43,111 nt of DNA, taken from NCBI GenBank assembly GCA_902760315.1, contig CACWFV010000042.1:1-43111 (forward strand), written 5' to 3'. The position numbers and the translations under genes are program-made. Below, in pieces: positions 7,262 through 15,767 of the stretch. The notes under the pieces were generated by a model. The model saw only the letters and a program-made list of their open reading frames with translations. It made no database searches and was not told the origin of the DNA. Source of the stretch: an uncultured Bacteroidales bacterium. GTDB taxonomy: Bacteria; Bacteroidota; Bacteroidia; Bacteroidales; Bacteroidaceae. Numbering within the stretch: position 1 is the stretch's first letter; each line of letters opens with the position of its first letter.

Positions 7262-8251
7262 TCAACTAAACAGCAATTGTATCAACGTCTGACCGACAGC
7301 CTGCAACGTATTCTTGTCAATGTGCTGCATGTCGTCGCTGACGGTATGCCACGTCGGACCGAAATTGCTCTGCTCGCAGTCAGGATAGTGATTGATAATG
7401 TCTATACACGGTATGCCGGCCTTCTCGTTGACGGGAATGTGGTCGTCGGTGATGCCGCCATTGTCTTCCTGTGGGAAGTAGCTGCCATAGCCCGCGGCAC
7501 TGGCGGCCTGCCACACCTTATCAACAATCTTGCGGGCATAGCGCATGGAGAAGTACTCACGATAGAAGCGGGCACTCTGGCCACCCACCATATCCAGCAA
7601 GATACCATATTGGTAGCTGCCAGCCACCTGCTTAGGACAGTTTTCTGCCCAGTACTGGGCCCCCAGTGCCCACGAGTCACCATCTACGGTGTCAGCCCAT
7701 TGCGGCACGCCCCAGTCCTCAGCATCAAAACAGATGAAGTCTACGGCCACGGCCGCGGAGTCGTGCTTTTGCAGCAGTCGGGCCACCTCCAGCATCACGG
7801 CCACACCCGACGCACCATCGTTGGCAGCCATCACTGGCTTACGCCAATTGGCGGAGTCGGGGTCGTTGTCGGCCCAAGGTCTGCTGTCCCAGTGGGCACA
7901 GAGTAGTATGCGCGGCCTGTCTGCCGTCTTGCTTCGGGCAATGATATTCGTACTCTTCAGTACAGTATCGTCATAGCCCTTCAGGTCGGCCTTCTGCAAT
8001 GTCACTTCGTAACCATACTCACTGAATTTCTCTGCTATCCACTGTCCGCATTCGTCGTGCGCCAAACTATTCATAATGCGTGGCCCATACTGGCACTGTG
8101 CGGCACAGAAGGCATAGGCCGAATCTGCGCTAAACTCAATATTCACCACCTTCTGTTCCTCACGCTGGCTTTTCTTCGCTGTACCACATGCCGACAGGAG
8201 CAACAGTCCGGCGGCAGCCATCACCCAATATGTCTTTTTCAGATTCTTCAT
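7262..8251 (-). CDS. M28-type glutaminyl-peptide cyclotransferase lipoprotein
   Basis: The 329-residue protein has a lipoprotein signal with lipobox LSAC (Cys22), so it is probably membrane-anchored facing the periplasm. The rest is an M28 zinc fold close to animal-type glutaminyl cyclases. It has AHWDSRPWADNDPD (about 119-132), the zinc Asp145 in AANDGASG, FDAEDWG (176-181), and the C-terminal His in GPTWHTVSDDMQHID. Such enzymes turn N-terminal glutamine into pyroglutamate and have been described in oral Bacteroidota including Porphyromonas and Prevotella. They cyclise exported proteins whose signal cleavage exposes Gln. It is the last gene of an operon behind DUF4294 and an Rpn-like nuclease. 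An M28 aminopeptidase is the alternative, but the motifs favour the cyclase. Confidence 0.85.
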   Translation of the reverse strand: MKNLKKTYWVMAAAGLLLLSACGTAKKSQREEQKVVNIEFSADSAYAFCAAQCQYGPRIMNSLAHDECGQWIAEKFSEYGYEVTLQKADLKGYDDTVLKSTNIIARSKTADRPRILLCAHWDSRPWADNDPDSANWRKPVMAANDGASGVAVMLEVARLLQKHDSAAVAVDFICFDAEDWGVPQWADTVDGDSWALGAQYWAENCPKQVAGSYQYGILLDMVGGQSARFYREYFSMRYARKIVDKVWQAASAAGYGSYFPQEDNGGITDDHIPVNEKAGIPCIDIINHYPDCEQSNFGPTWHTVSDDMQHIDKNTLQAVGQTLIQLLFS

Positions 8252-8280
8252 ATTTATATTATTCTATCTTTCTCATCTCA

Positions 8281-8913
8281 TCAAATCTGTCCCGCCTCCA
8301 CCATCAGCACCACGCGCTCCGTCAGCCGGTCCACGCCCTCCGGGTCATACGTCTTCTTCAGCGACGCGCCAAAGGCCCAGGCAAAGGCCTGATAGAACCC
8401 CGCACGCACCGGTCCCAGGAAGGCCTGCACCAGTTCGTAGCCCGACGAGTGACTCTCGCGGTATATCAGTTTTATAAGCAGTTTCCCTTGCGAGTAGGTC
8501 AGTTTCTTCATTCTGGGCTTATACTCCTGCATGATACTCTTCTCCACCCGCTTCATGTGTTCATCGCGGGCAGCCTTGTCGGGCAACGTTTCTAGATAAG
8601 CCGCCGTCTCCATCATTATCATGCGGGCTTCCTTAGCTATGGGCAGCACTGTCTTCACGTTCTTCACCAGCCGCATGTAGGCACCCTGCTGTTTCTTGCT
8701 ACTGAACGTTACCGGAGGAAACACGTAGACGTTGTTCATCTCCATGTACTGTATGCTGTCGCCGTCTTCCAGCACCTTGCCCACCTTCACCGTAGGCACA
8801 AAGGTAGGACTGTCCATGTCCACCTCCTGCCGTTTCTTGTCCTGCGCCTGACAATTCAGGGCCAGCAGAAGCAGCACGGCCACACCAAGAACGAGTCTCA
8901 TCCTAACAGACAT
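8281..8913 (-). CDS. DUF4294 family exported protein
   Basis: The 210-residue protein has a signal peptide (MRLVLGVAVLLLLALNCQA, cut before QDKK) and the DUF4294 domain. The recognisable features are DGDSIQYMEMNNVYVFPP and the helical segment YMRLVKNVKTVLPIAKEARMIM. It is probably periplasmic. The function of the family is unknown; it is found across Bacteroidota. The start may be Met1 or the Met four codons later, which gives a more typical signal peptide. It lies 13 bases after the Rpn-like gene and 29 bases before the glutaminyl cyclase gene on the same strand. After signal removal the first residue is predicted to be Gln, a substrate form for the neighbouring cyclase. Confidence 0.85.
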   Translation of the reverse strand: MSVRMRLVLGVAVLLLLALNCQAQDKKRQEVDMDSPTFVPTVKVGKVLEDGDSIQYMEMNNVYVFPPVTFSSKKQQGAYMRLVKNVKTVLPIAKEARMIMMETAAYLETLPDKAARDEHMKRVEKSIMQEYKPRMKKLTYSQGKLLIKLIYRESHSSGYELVQAFLGPVRAGFYQAFAWAFGASLKKTYDPEGVDRLTERVVLMVEAGQI

Positions 8914-8926
8914 GTCGCGCCCCTTA

Positions 8927-9820
8927 CTATAAAGCCCCTACCTCCTCTGGAGTGAGATTCAAACTTTTAACAATCAGCTCTATGGGCACGCCATTCGCCT
9001 TTAAGTTGCGGGCATTAGCCAGTCGCTCTTCGGCACGACCCTCGGCACGACCCTCGGCACGGCCTTCTTTTAAGCCCGCGATGCGGGCCTCCAGCAGTTT
9101 GGTCTTCATCACGTCCGTGTCGCGCACCAGCGTGTCCAGATAGTCGTCGTAGGCACGGCGGTCCTCGTCCGACATGCGCAGGTATTCCAGTCGCTCGCGG
9201 GCTTCACGCAGACCAGGTACGCTGGTGTCGGGCTTGATATACTCGTCCTTCAGGTACTGCAACCATTCGTCAAGGGGCGTCACAGCCATCTTGTCGAACT
9301 CGTTGACGCGGATGATGTAATACTCCGGAAAAACATTCTCTGGAGCCACCACCTGCAGGTCGTCCTGCTCGTGCTGCGTCAGCCGCAGCGTGTCGTTGGT
9401 GTGCACGCCGGTCAGCGTCGTCTGTCCGTGATACAGGTAGTCGGCACCCTCGCCAAGGTCGAAATACAGGATGTTGATGCTGAACACCTTTTTCACGTCG
9501 CCATAGCCCATGCCGCCCTTCATGTGTTCCGTGATGGCCTTGGCCACACCGTACAACATGCGCTGCAGGTAGTCCAACTCACGACTCTGCTGAATCTCCA
9601 CCAGGATAATCTGACCCTTCGAGTCCTTGGCCTTGATGTCCACACGATTGTATTTGTCGTCCTGGCGCTCCTTGTTCGACTCACTCTCCAGCAGTTCCAG
9701 AATAGTCACTTTTTCGCCCACCAACACAGAGATAAGACCCTCGAAGATGGCAAAGTCGGCCTTGTTGCGCAGCATGTACTTCGCTGCCCAGTCAAAGCGG
9801 ATAAATCGTTGCTTACTCAT
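8927..9820 (-). CDS. Rpn family recombination-promoting nuclease/putative transposase (PD-(D/E)XK)
   Basis: The 297-residue protein matches the abundant PD-(D/E)XK nuclease family (PDDEXK_2, Rpn-like) of Bacteroidota. The N-terminal block FDWAAKYMLRNKADFAIFEG is typical. The predicted active site is Asp61 in NRVDIKAK and Glu75-Ile-Gln77 in ILVEIQQ. The C-terminus (about 240-297) holds four-residue EGRA repeats and a helix ending LIVKSLNLTPEEV, as is common in this family. E. coli Rpn proteins nick DNA and promote RecA-independent recombination; a role in mobility or phage defence has been suggested. There are no terminal inverted repeats around the gene. It heads an operon with DUF4294 and the glutaminyl cyclase and has a good promoter. 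Confidence 0.87.
   Translation of the reverse strand: MSKQRFIRFDWAAKYMLRNKADFAIFEGLISVLVGEKVTILELLESESNKERQDDKYNRVDIKAKDSKGQIILVEIQQSRELDYLQRMLYGVAKAITEHMKGGMGYGDVKKVFSINILYFDLGEGADYLYHGQTTLTGVHTNDTLRLTQHEQDDLQVVAPENVFPEYYIIRVNEFDKMAVTPLDEWLQYLKDEYIKPDTSVPGLREARERLEYLRMSDEDRRAYDDYLDTLVRDTDVMKTKLLEARIAGLKEGRAEGRAEGRAEERLANARNLKANGVPIELIVKSLNLTPEEVGAL
9030..9065 (-). repeat. Three 12-bp tandem repeats in the Rpn-like gene
   Basis: The unit TCGGCACGACCC (plus-strand reading) occurs at 9030-9041 and 9042-9053 and, with two changes, at 9054-9065. It encodes repeated EGRA in the C-terminal region. Since 12 is a multiple of three, copy-number change would lengthen or shorten the tail without breaking the frame. 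Confidence 0.8.
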
Positions 9821-9841
9821 AGCTCACTCTTTCTTTTGCCG

Positions 9842-9873
9842 CAAAGTTATAAAACATTTCTGAAACTTCCAAA
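9842..9873 (-). promoter_or_regulatory. Promoter of the Rpn-DUF4294-cyclase operon
   Basis: On the minus strand TTTG (9873-9870), a 20-base spacer and TAACTTTG (9849-9842) match the Bacteroidota consensus well. Transcription should begin near 9837, giving a leader of about 17 bases. The remaining intergenic DNA up to 10030 is AT-rich with no gene seen. Confidence 0.7.
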
Positions 9874-10034
9874 GGAAAACAGAGAAAACTAAGTTTTCAC
9901 CTATATTAGGAAAATATTAGTTGACAACGGGGCACGGAGTGTTTTTCTGCATGTGGAATCTATAAAATTACCGCTTTTTTACTGATATAGCGACATTTCC
10001 ACAGAAAAAATATGGCTATTTGCAGAGAAATGAC

Positions 10035-10042
10035 TACTTTTG
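10035..10042 (+). promoter_or_regulatory. -7 promoter element of the dut operon
   Basis: TACTTTTG fits TAnnTTTG exactly, with a start of transcription near 10047 and a leader of about 27 bases. No TTTG occurs at 19-21 bases upstream; the nearest is 12 bases away. This element rules out the longer in-frame start at 10020 for dut. Confidence 0.6.
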
Positions 10043-10073
10043 CACATTATTTATAATAGAAACGTTTCTGAAC

Positions 10074-10511
10074 ATGATAAAAATCAAAGTCATCAACCGT
10101 GGGCACCAGCAGTTGCCTGCATACGCAACGCCGCAGAGTGCCGGTATGGACCTGCGTGCCAACCTCGACGCCCCCATCACGCTGCGCCCCATGGAGCGCC
10201 GGCTGATACCTACCGGACTGCACATTGCCTTGCCGGAGGGCTACGAAGCCCAGGTGCGTCCCCGCAGCGGACTGGCCCTGAAGCATGGGTTGACGGTGTT
10301 GAACACACCGGGTACCATCGATGCCGACTACCGTGGTGAGATTGGCGTGGTGCTCATCAACCTGTCGCAAGAAGACTTCGTCGTTAACGACGGAGAGCGC
10401 ATAGCCCAGATGGTCATTGCCCACCACGAGCAGGGCGACTTCGTGGTGGTTGAGGAACTGGATGAAACCGAGCGTGGCGAAGGAGGCTACGGACACACTG
10501 GAGTGAAATGA
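10074..10511 (+). CDS. dut: dUTP diphosphatase (dUTPase)
   Basis: This trimeric dUTPase of 145 residues converts dUTP to dUMP and pyrophosphate, keeping uracil out of DNA and feeding dTMP synthesis. All five family motifs are present: AGMDLRA (1), [11 protein letters not shown] (2), [17 protein letters not shown] (3) with the catalytic Asp, RIAQMVI (4) and GGYGHTG (5). An upstream in-frame ATG at 10020 would add 18 residues but lies before the promoter, so ATG 10074 (MIKIKVIN) is used. Its stop overlaps the start of the TPR gene by four bases (ATGA), implying coupled translation. It leads an operon otherwise devoted to the envelope. Confidence 0.95.
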   Translation: MIKIKVINRGHQQLPAYATPQSAGMDLRANLDAPITLRPMERRLIPTGLHIALPEGYEAQVRPRSGLALKHGLTVLNTPGTIDADYRGEIGVVLINLSQEDFVVNDGERIAQMVIAHHEQGDFVVVEELDETERGEGGYGHTGVK

Positions 10512-12244
10512 AGAAGTGGTGTTACATAACAGTTCTGCTATGCGCCATGGCATGCCAAGCCGTGGCGCAGGATGCTGACACGCGCCGCCGCTACGACGCA
10601 TTCTTTCTGGATGCCATGTGTCAGCGTCAGAAGGGCAACAGCGACGCAGCCTTCGACCTGCTGCGCCATTGCATCGACATCGACTCCACCCGCTCGGAGG
10701 CCTATTTCTATCTGGCACAATACTATGCGGCACTGAAGCAGAAAGACACGGCACTGCGCTGCTCGAAGAAGGCCACCGAGCTGGAGCCCGACAACGAGAC
10801 CTACCTGGAAACGCTGGCCAACAACTACCTCAGCCAGCGGAAATACCCCGAAGCCATTGAGACGCTGGAGCGGCTGAGTCAGAAGAACCACATGCGGGAG
10901 GACATCCTCGGTGTGCTCATACAGCTCTATGAACAGCAGAACGACTACGACAACGCCATCCGCACACTGGCACGTCTGGAGACTATCGAGGGCAAGAGTG
11001 AGCGTCTGTCGTATGCCAAGAGCAACCTCTACTCGCAGAAAGGCGACAAGAAGGCGGCCATTGCCGAGATGAAGACGTTGGCCGACCAGTATCCCAACGA
11101 CAACAACTACCGCTGCCTATATGCCAACGCACTATACATCAACGGACAGAAGAAGAAAGCCGTAGCCATCTATGACAACGTGCTGAAAGAAGACCCTCAG
11201 AACCGCAATGCGCAGATGGCGCTACTGGCCTACTATAACGACCAGAAGGACACGCTGAACGTGAACATGATGATAGAACGCGTGCTCTTCAACAAAAACG
11301 CCTCGACAGACGACCGTGTGGCACTGATGCGTCAGGTGATTGGCGAGAACGAACAGAGCGGTGGCGACAGTACCCGCGTACTGCAATTGTTCCACCGGCT
11401 GCTCGACATGCCGGAGGCTGACAGTGACATGGCCTTGTTCTGTGCATCGTACATGAACATGAAGAAGATGCCCAACGACAGCATCCGACTGGTGCTGGAG
11501 AAGGTGTTGGCCATGACGCCCGACCACGCCGGTGCACGTCTGCAGCTGGTGAGCTATGCCTGGCAAGCTGAAGACCGCGACCGCGTCATAGCGTTGTGTC
11601 GTGACGCGCGTCAGTATAATCCCGATGAAATGGCCTTCTATTACTATCAGGGCATTGCCTACTACCAGGAAGGCAAGCTTGACGAATCACTCAACGCCTT
11701 TCAGAATGGCATTGGCGTCATCAATAGCGAGAGCGACCCGGCCATTGTGAGCGACTTCTACGCTGTGATGGGCGACATCATGCACCAGAAGGGTATGGAG
11801 CAGGAGGCCTTTGCCGCCTACGACTCCTGTCTGGTATGGAAAGACGACAACGTGGGTTGTCTGAACAACTACGCCTACTACCTCAGCGAGAAGGGCATAC
11901 GGCTGGACGATGCCGAGCGCATGTCGTTCCGCACCATCAAGGCCGAGCCGAAGAATGCCACCTTTTTGGACACCTACGCCTGGATACTCTTCATGCAGAA
12001 GCGCTACGACGAGGCCCGCAAATACATGGACCAAACGCTGGAGAACGACAGCGTGCCATCGGCTGTAGTATTGGAGCACGCCGGCGACATCTACTATCAT
12101 GCCGGCCAGAAAGAACAAGCCGTCAGCTACTGGCAACGAGCCCTGGAGCAGGCTGATGCCGACGCTAAGGAAGGCACGAAGGAGGAAGACCGACGACACA
12201 TACTCACCAGAAAAATCAAACTCAAAAAATACGTCAAAGAATGA
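10508..12244 (+). CDS. Exported tetratricopeptide-repeat protein
   Basis: The 578-residue protein has a signal peptide ([21 protein letters not shown]) followed by about a dozen tetratricopeptide repeats along its length, for example [20 protein letters not shown] and [23 protein letters not shown] arrays form superhelical scaffolds for protein-protein contacts. A Cys in the signal region (AMACQ) could be a lipobox variant, so lipid anchoring is possible; otherwise it is periplasmic. It overlaps dut upstream and the DUF4292 lipoprotein gene downstream by ATGA junctions. The same order, dut-TPR-DUF4292-EnvC-like, is recurrent in Bacteroidota, which suggests an envelope-assembly or peptidoglycan role. 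No specific partner can be named. Confidence 0.85.
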   Translation: MKKWCYITVLLCAMACQAVAQDADTRRRYDAFFLDAMCQRQKGNSDAAFDLLRHCIDIDSTRSEAYFYLAQYYAALKQKDTALRCSKKATELEPDNETYLETLANNYLSQRKYPEAIETLERLSQKNHMREDILGVLIQLYEQQNDYDNAIRTLARLETIEGKSERLSYAKSNLYSQKGDKKAAIAEMKTLADQYPNDNNYRCLYANALYINGQKKKAVAIYDNVLKEDPQNRNAQMALLAYYNDQKDTLNVNMMIERVLFNKNASTDDRVALMRQVIGENEQSGGDSTRVLQLFHRLLDMPEADSDMALFCASYMNMKKMPNDSIRLVLEKVLAMTPDHAGARLQLVSYAWQAEDRDRVIALCRDARQYNPDEMAFYYYQGIAYYQEGKLDESLNAFQNGIGVINSESDPAIVSDFYAVMGDIMHQKGMEQEAFAAYDSCLVWKDDNVGCLNNYAYYLSEKGIRLDDAERMSFRTIKAEPKNATFLDTYAWILFMQKRYDEARKYMDQTLENDSVPSAVVLEHAGDIYYHAGQKEQAVSYWQRALEQADADAKEGTKEEDRRHILTRKIKLKKYVKE

Positions 12245-13134
12245 AAGCACTACGATTTTGGAAGATGACCGCACTGGTCGTTGCTGCCGTAGTGGTAGCA
12301 GCCTGCGGTAGCAGCCGGGGCTTAGGACGCAAGTCTGGCAAGTTGCGGGACGAAGCAGCACTAGCAGGGGCAACAGCCATTCAGCAAGCTGACACCCTGA
12401 CAAAGGGGGACTTTCTCCTAAAGGTAAGCGACAATGCACAGGTAAACCGCTTCATTACGTCGAAGGTGAAGTTCTCGGTCAATATGGGCAACCGCGAGAT
12501 GACCCTGACCGGCAACCTGAAGATGAAGCGTGACGACGTCATCCGTCTGCAACTCATGGCCTTCGGCTTCGTAGAGGCCGCCCGGCTGGAATTCACACCT
12601 GACTACGCGCTCATCGTAGACCGCATCAACAAGCAGTATCTGAAGGTACCTTATGCCCAACTGGAGTTCTTCCGCCATAGCGACATAGACTTCCACTTGC
12701 TACAGGCTTTGTTCTGGAATGAGCTCTTCCAGCCCGGCAGGTCGCGACTGACAGAGCGCAACTTGAAGAAATTCGACATGTCGGCAGACATTGACAACCA
12801 GAACATCATTGCCATGGACTCGGAAAGGCTGTCTTACCGCTGGCTGACCGACAAGACTACGGGACGTATCAACATGGCCAACATTCTCTATGTTGACCAC
12901 GTTAGTGGCAATTACACGCTGAACTGGGACTATAGCGACTTCAGGCTTAGCAACCGCAAGATGTTCCCCACCCACCACAAGGTAACCTTCACCACACCCG
13001 ACAAGGAGGTGAAGTTGAACATGACACTCAACTACATCGGTAACGACGAAGACTGGGAGACACGTACCCAGCTCTCAGGAAAATACCGCCAGGTTACGGT
13101 TGACGAACTTCTGCGCCGCTTTATGTCTCTCTAA
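12241..13134 (+). CDS. DUF4292 family lipoprotein
   Basis: The 297-residue protein has a lipoprotein signal (ALVVAAVVVAACGSS, lipobox VAAC) and a DUF4292 domain. The segment FSVNMGNREMTLTGNLKMKRDDVIRLQLMAFGFVEAARLEFTPD, placed after the N-terminal spacer, is the family core. Its beta-rich layout resembles LolA/LolB-like lipoprotein carriers, so a role in moving lipids or lipoproteins is conceivable. That is inference only. It is translationally coupled to the TPR gene (ATGA overlap) and followed 9 bases later by the EnvC-like gene. It should be anchored in a membrane facing the periplasm. Confidence 0.83.
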   Translation: MKALRFWKMTALVVAAVVVAACGSSRGLGRKSGKLRDEAALAGATAIQQADTLTKGDFLLKVSDNAQVNRFITSKVKFSVNMGNREMTLTGNLKMKRDDVIRLQLMAFGFVEAARLEFTPDYALIVDRINKQYLKVPYAQLEFFRHSDIDFHLLQALFWNELFQPGRSRLTERNLKKFDMSADIDNQNIIAMDSERLSYRWLTDKTTGRINMANILYVDHVSGNYTLNWDYSDFRLSNRKMFPTHHKVTFTTPDKEVKLNMTLNYIGNDEDWETRTQLSGKYRQVTVDELLRRFMSL

Positions 13135-13143
13135 ACCGTCACG

Positions 13144-14613
13144 ATGAAGCGAATAGCCATTATCCTCATACTCCTGTTAGGGTTCACACTCGCCCCGCAA
13201 GCTCAACAGCGTCGAAAGCCTGCGGCAAAGAAAACGGCGGTGACCAGCAAGAACAGGAAGTCTGGTAAAACCGGGCAAAAAGCTAAAGCCACTAAGAGCA
13301 GCAAACAGCCCACCACCGTACAGGCACTGGAGCGCCAGCGCAAGCAAATTCAGCAACAAATCAGGGAACAGGAACGCCGCCTGGCCTCATCGCAGAAAGA
13401 CGTCAAGAGACGTCTGCAAAACCTGATGATGCTAAACACCGAGATTGCCGGCAAGCGCCGTACCATTGATACCATTCGCCACGACATCAGCAACCTCGAC
13501 GGAGAGATAGAGGCACTGGGTCTGCAGCTCGACGAGTTGCAGAAGATGCTGGCTGACTGTAAGAAGAAGTATGTTAAGTCCATGCGCTATCTGCACCGCA
13601 ACCGCTCTACTCAGAGCCAGTTGATGTTCATCTTCAGCGCTGACAACTTGACACAGATGTTCCGCCGACTGCGTTTTATGCGCGAATACGCAGCCTACCA
13701 GCACGTACAGGGCGACGAAGTGAAGGCCCAGCAGGAGGAGGTGAACAAGAAGTTCCAGGAAATCAGCATTGCCAAAGAGCAGAAGTCACAGCTGCTGGCC
13801 AAGGGAGAACGCGAGCGCATAGCCCTGGAGGACAAGCAGACGGAACAGCAAAACGTGGTGAAGACCTTACAGAAGGAGCAGAAGACCATTCAGAGCATCA
13901 TTGCCCAACAGAAGAAGAAGGACGCAGCACTGAATGCACAGATTGACCGTCTGATAGCCGAAGAGGTGGCCCGCCAGAAGGCCCGTGCCGAAGCGGAAGC
14001 CCGCAGGCGTGCCGAGGCCGCCGCCCGTGAGCGCGAGCTGGCTGAAGCCAAAGCTCGTGAGGAAAAAGCCCGTGCCGAGGCCATGGCTGCCAAGGACAAG
14101 AAGAGCCGCGAGGCTGCCGAGCGCCGAGTGCGCGAGGCTGAGGAAAGGCGTGTTGCCGCCCAGCGCAAGGCTGAGAGCATGCCCATGACGGCACCGTCAG
14201 AGGATATCCGCATCAGCGGTAACTTCGAGAGCAACCGCGGACGGCTGCCCATGCCCATCACCGGTGCCTACCGCATCGTTAGCCACTTCGGACAGTATAA
14301 CGTAGAGGGACTGCACAACGTGACACTCGACAACAAGGGTATTAATATAAAAGGTGAGAACGGTGCCCAGGCCCGCAGCATCTTCGACGGCGAGGTTAGC
14401 GGCGTGTTCAGCTTTGGCGGTACCATGGTGGTAATGGTGCGCCACGGCAGCTACATCTCTGTCTACTGCAACCTGGCCAGTGTCAACGTGCACCGTGGCC
14501 AGCGCGTCAGCACCCGTCAGGTGTTAGGGCGGGTGGGCAATGACAACATTCTGCAGTTCCAACTGCGCAAGGAGACGCACAAACTCAATCCAGAGGGTTG
14601 GTTAGGAAGATAG
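13144..14613 (+). CDS. EnvC-like murein hydrolase activator with degenerate M23 domain
   Basis: The 489-residue protein has a signal peptide (ending FTLAPQAQ), a basic Lys-rich stretch, and a long coiled coil from about 55 to 340 rich in Arg, Glu, Gln and Ala. A C-terminal LytM/M23 domain follows (about 375-489). The zinc ligands of active M23 enzymes are missing: the usual HxxxD site reads LDNKGINIKG and the final HxH motif reads ILQFQLRKE. This is the pattern of EnvC and related activators, which bind and switch on amidases rather than cut peptidoglycan. It is the last gene of the dut-TPR-DUF4292 operon and ends 2 bases from the convergent M20 gene. It probably acts in the periplasm during cell separation. 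Confidence 0.87.
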   Translation: MKRIAIILILLLGFTLAPQAQQRRKPAAKKTAVTSKNRKSGKTGQKAKATKSSKQPTTVQALERQRKQIQQQIREQERRLASSQKDVKRRLQNLMMLNTEIAGKRRTIDTIRHDISNLDGEIEALGLQLDELQKMLADCKKKYVKSMRYLHRNRSTQSQLMFIFSADNLTQMFRRLRFMREYAAYQHVQGDEVKAQQEEVNKKFQEISIAKEQKSQLLAKGERERIALEDKQTEQQNVVKTLQKEQKTIQSIIAQQKKKDAALNAQIDRLIAEEVARQKARAEAEARRRAEAAARERELAEAKAREEKARAEAMAAKDKKSREAAERRVREAEERRVAAQRKAESMPMTAPSEDIRISGNFESNRGRLPMPITGAYRIVSHFGQYNVEGLHNVTLDNKGINIKGENGAQARSIFDGEVSGVFSFGGTMVVMVRHGSYISVYCNLASVNVHRGQRVSTRQVLGRVGNDNILQFQLRKETHKLNPEGWLGR

Positions 14614-14615
14614 TT

Positions 14616-15671
14616 TTACGAAAGCAATTCCACGTAAGTGGCAATTGCTTTCTCTATTTCTGAAATTCCAATGAATTCATCGGCGCTATGACTGCGTGCG
14701 CTGTCGCCAGGTCCTAACTTGAAAGAGGGGAAAGACATCAGTGCCTGGTCGCTGAGCGTAGGCGAACCGAAGGGCTGCAGCCCCATGTCCTTACAGCGCT
14801 GTATTAGGGGATGCTGTTCATCAATGTGTGAGGAGCGCAGGCGAAACGAGCGTGCTGTGAGTTCACACTTCTTCATGTGTTTCTTCAGAAACGCGAAAAG
14901 ATACTCATTTTCATAATACTCATTGGGGCGCACGTCAATGACGAAGCGACACTCGTCAGGTACCACATTATGCTGCGTACCGCTGTTCAGCACCGTCACC
15001 GTCATCTTGGTGGCACCCAACAGCGGACTCTCCTTCCTGAAGCGGTAGTCGCGCAACCAGAGCAGGTCGTCCAGTGCCTCATAAATGGCGTTGACACCCT
15101 CGTTGCGGGCAGCATGGCCACTCTTGCCACGGGCCACACCGTCAACAACCATCAATCCACGCTCGGCGATGGCGGGCTGCATGCCAGTAGGTTCTCCGAC
15201 AATAGCCACATCGACCTTAGGCAACTGGGGCAAGGCTAGTGAAAATCCGTTGGCACCGCTCACCTCTTCCTCACATGAGGCCAGGTACACCAAATTGTAG
15301 GCGCACGACGCATGGACGGTTTGCAATATCCTGTAGGCCTGCAACAGACTGACCAATCCTCCACCGCAGTCGTTGCTACCCAGGCCGTAAAGTCTGTCGC
15401 CCTCAATAGAGGGCGTAAAGGGGTCGCGGGTCCACGTGCTGACGGGTTTCACCGTGTCTATATGGGCACAGAGCAGTACGGTGGGTTTCCGCTCGTCCAG
15501 TGTACCATGTACCAGCAAATTATTACCGATGCGCTGACACGGGAGCCCGCATGTGCCGATGAAATCGGCCAAAACATCCGCTGCCGCTGTCTCGTCTCGG
15601 CTGACGGAGGGGGTACTGATGAGCTGCTGTAGCAGTTCCACAGCCTCGGTGGGGTATTGATTGTAGTTCAT
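14616..15671 (-). CDS. M20 family metallo-deacetylase (probable N-acyl-ornithine deacetylase)
   Basis: The 351-residue protein has the M20 di-zinc ligands: HxD in LCAHIDTVKPV, the bridging Asp in GSNDCGGGLVSL, the catalytic Glu pair in SCEEEVSGANG, GEPTG, and the late His in SHSADEFIGI. Such enzymes remove the N-acyl group from N-acetyl- or, in Bacteroides, N-succinyl-ornithine in arginine synthesis. Related desuccinylases or dipeptidases are alternatives. A longer frame to 15710 crosses the predicted promoter, so the Met at 15671 (MNYNQYPTEAVELL) is chosen. Its last codons overlap the terminator hairpin of the convergent operon. No other arginine genes are in the window. Confidence 0.83.
   Translation of the reverse strand: MNYNQYPTEAVELLQQLISTPSVSRDETAAADVLADFIGTCGLPCQRIGNNLLVHGTLDERKPTVLLCAHIDTVKPVSTWTRDPFTPSIEGDRLYGLGSNDCGGGLVSLLQAYRILQTVHASCAYNLVYLASCEEEVSGANGFSLALPQLPKVDVAIVGEPTGMQPAIAERGLMVVDGVARGKSGHAARNEGVNAIYEALDDLLWLRDYRFRKESPLLGATKMTVTVLNSGTQHNVVPDECRFVIDVRPNEYYENEYLFAFLKKHMKKCELTARSFRLRSSHIDEQHPLIQRCKDMGLQPFGSPTLSDQALMSFPSFKLGPGDSARSHSADEFIGISEIEKAIATYVELLS
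14620..14652 (+). terminator. Terminator hairpin of the dut-EnvC operon, inside the M20 coding end
   Basis: GAAAGCAATTCCAC (14620-14633) pairs with GTGGCAATTGCTTTC (14638-14652) with one bulged base and a GTAA loop. On the plus strand a pyrimidine-rich stretch (TCTATTTC) follows. The hairpin occupies codons for the last residues of the convergent M20 protein, so the same bases encode protein and probably stop opposing transcription. Confidence 0.6.
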
Positions 15672-15679
15672 AATTGCTG

Positions 15680-15739
15680 CAAAGTTAGAAAATATTTCGT
15701 AATTCTGCATGCGTAATTCTTAATTTATTTGTATCTTTG
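15680..15739. promoter_or_regulatory. Divergent -7 elements of the M20 gene and the acyl-CoA ligase gene
   Basis: TAACTTTG on the minus strand (15687-15680) lies 8 bases before the M20 start codon, so that mRNA would be nearly leaderless. TATCTTTG on the plus strand (15732-15739) lies 28 bases before the ligase ATG. Both match TAnnTTTG. Clear -33 elements were not found for either, and the 44 bases between them are AT-rich. Confidence 0.55.
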
Positions 15740-15767
15740 CACCTAATTAATCATTAGGGATAGCATT

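Noticed and set aside
9874-10030. Small RNA or gene in the Rpn-dut spacer
   Set aside because: Only AT-rich sequence without a consistent frame, hairpin or tRNA-like fold was seen.
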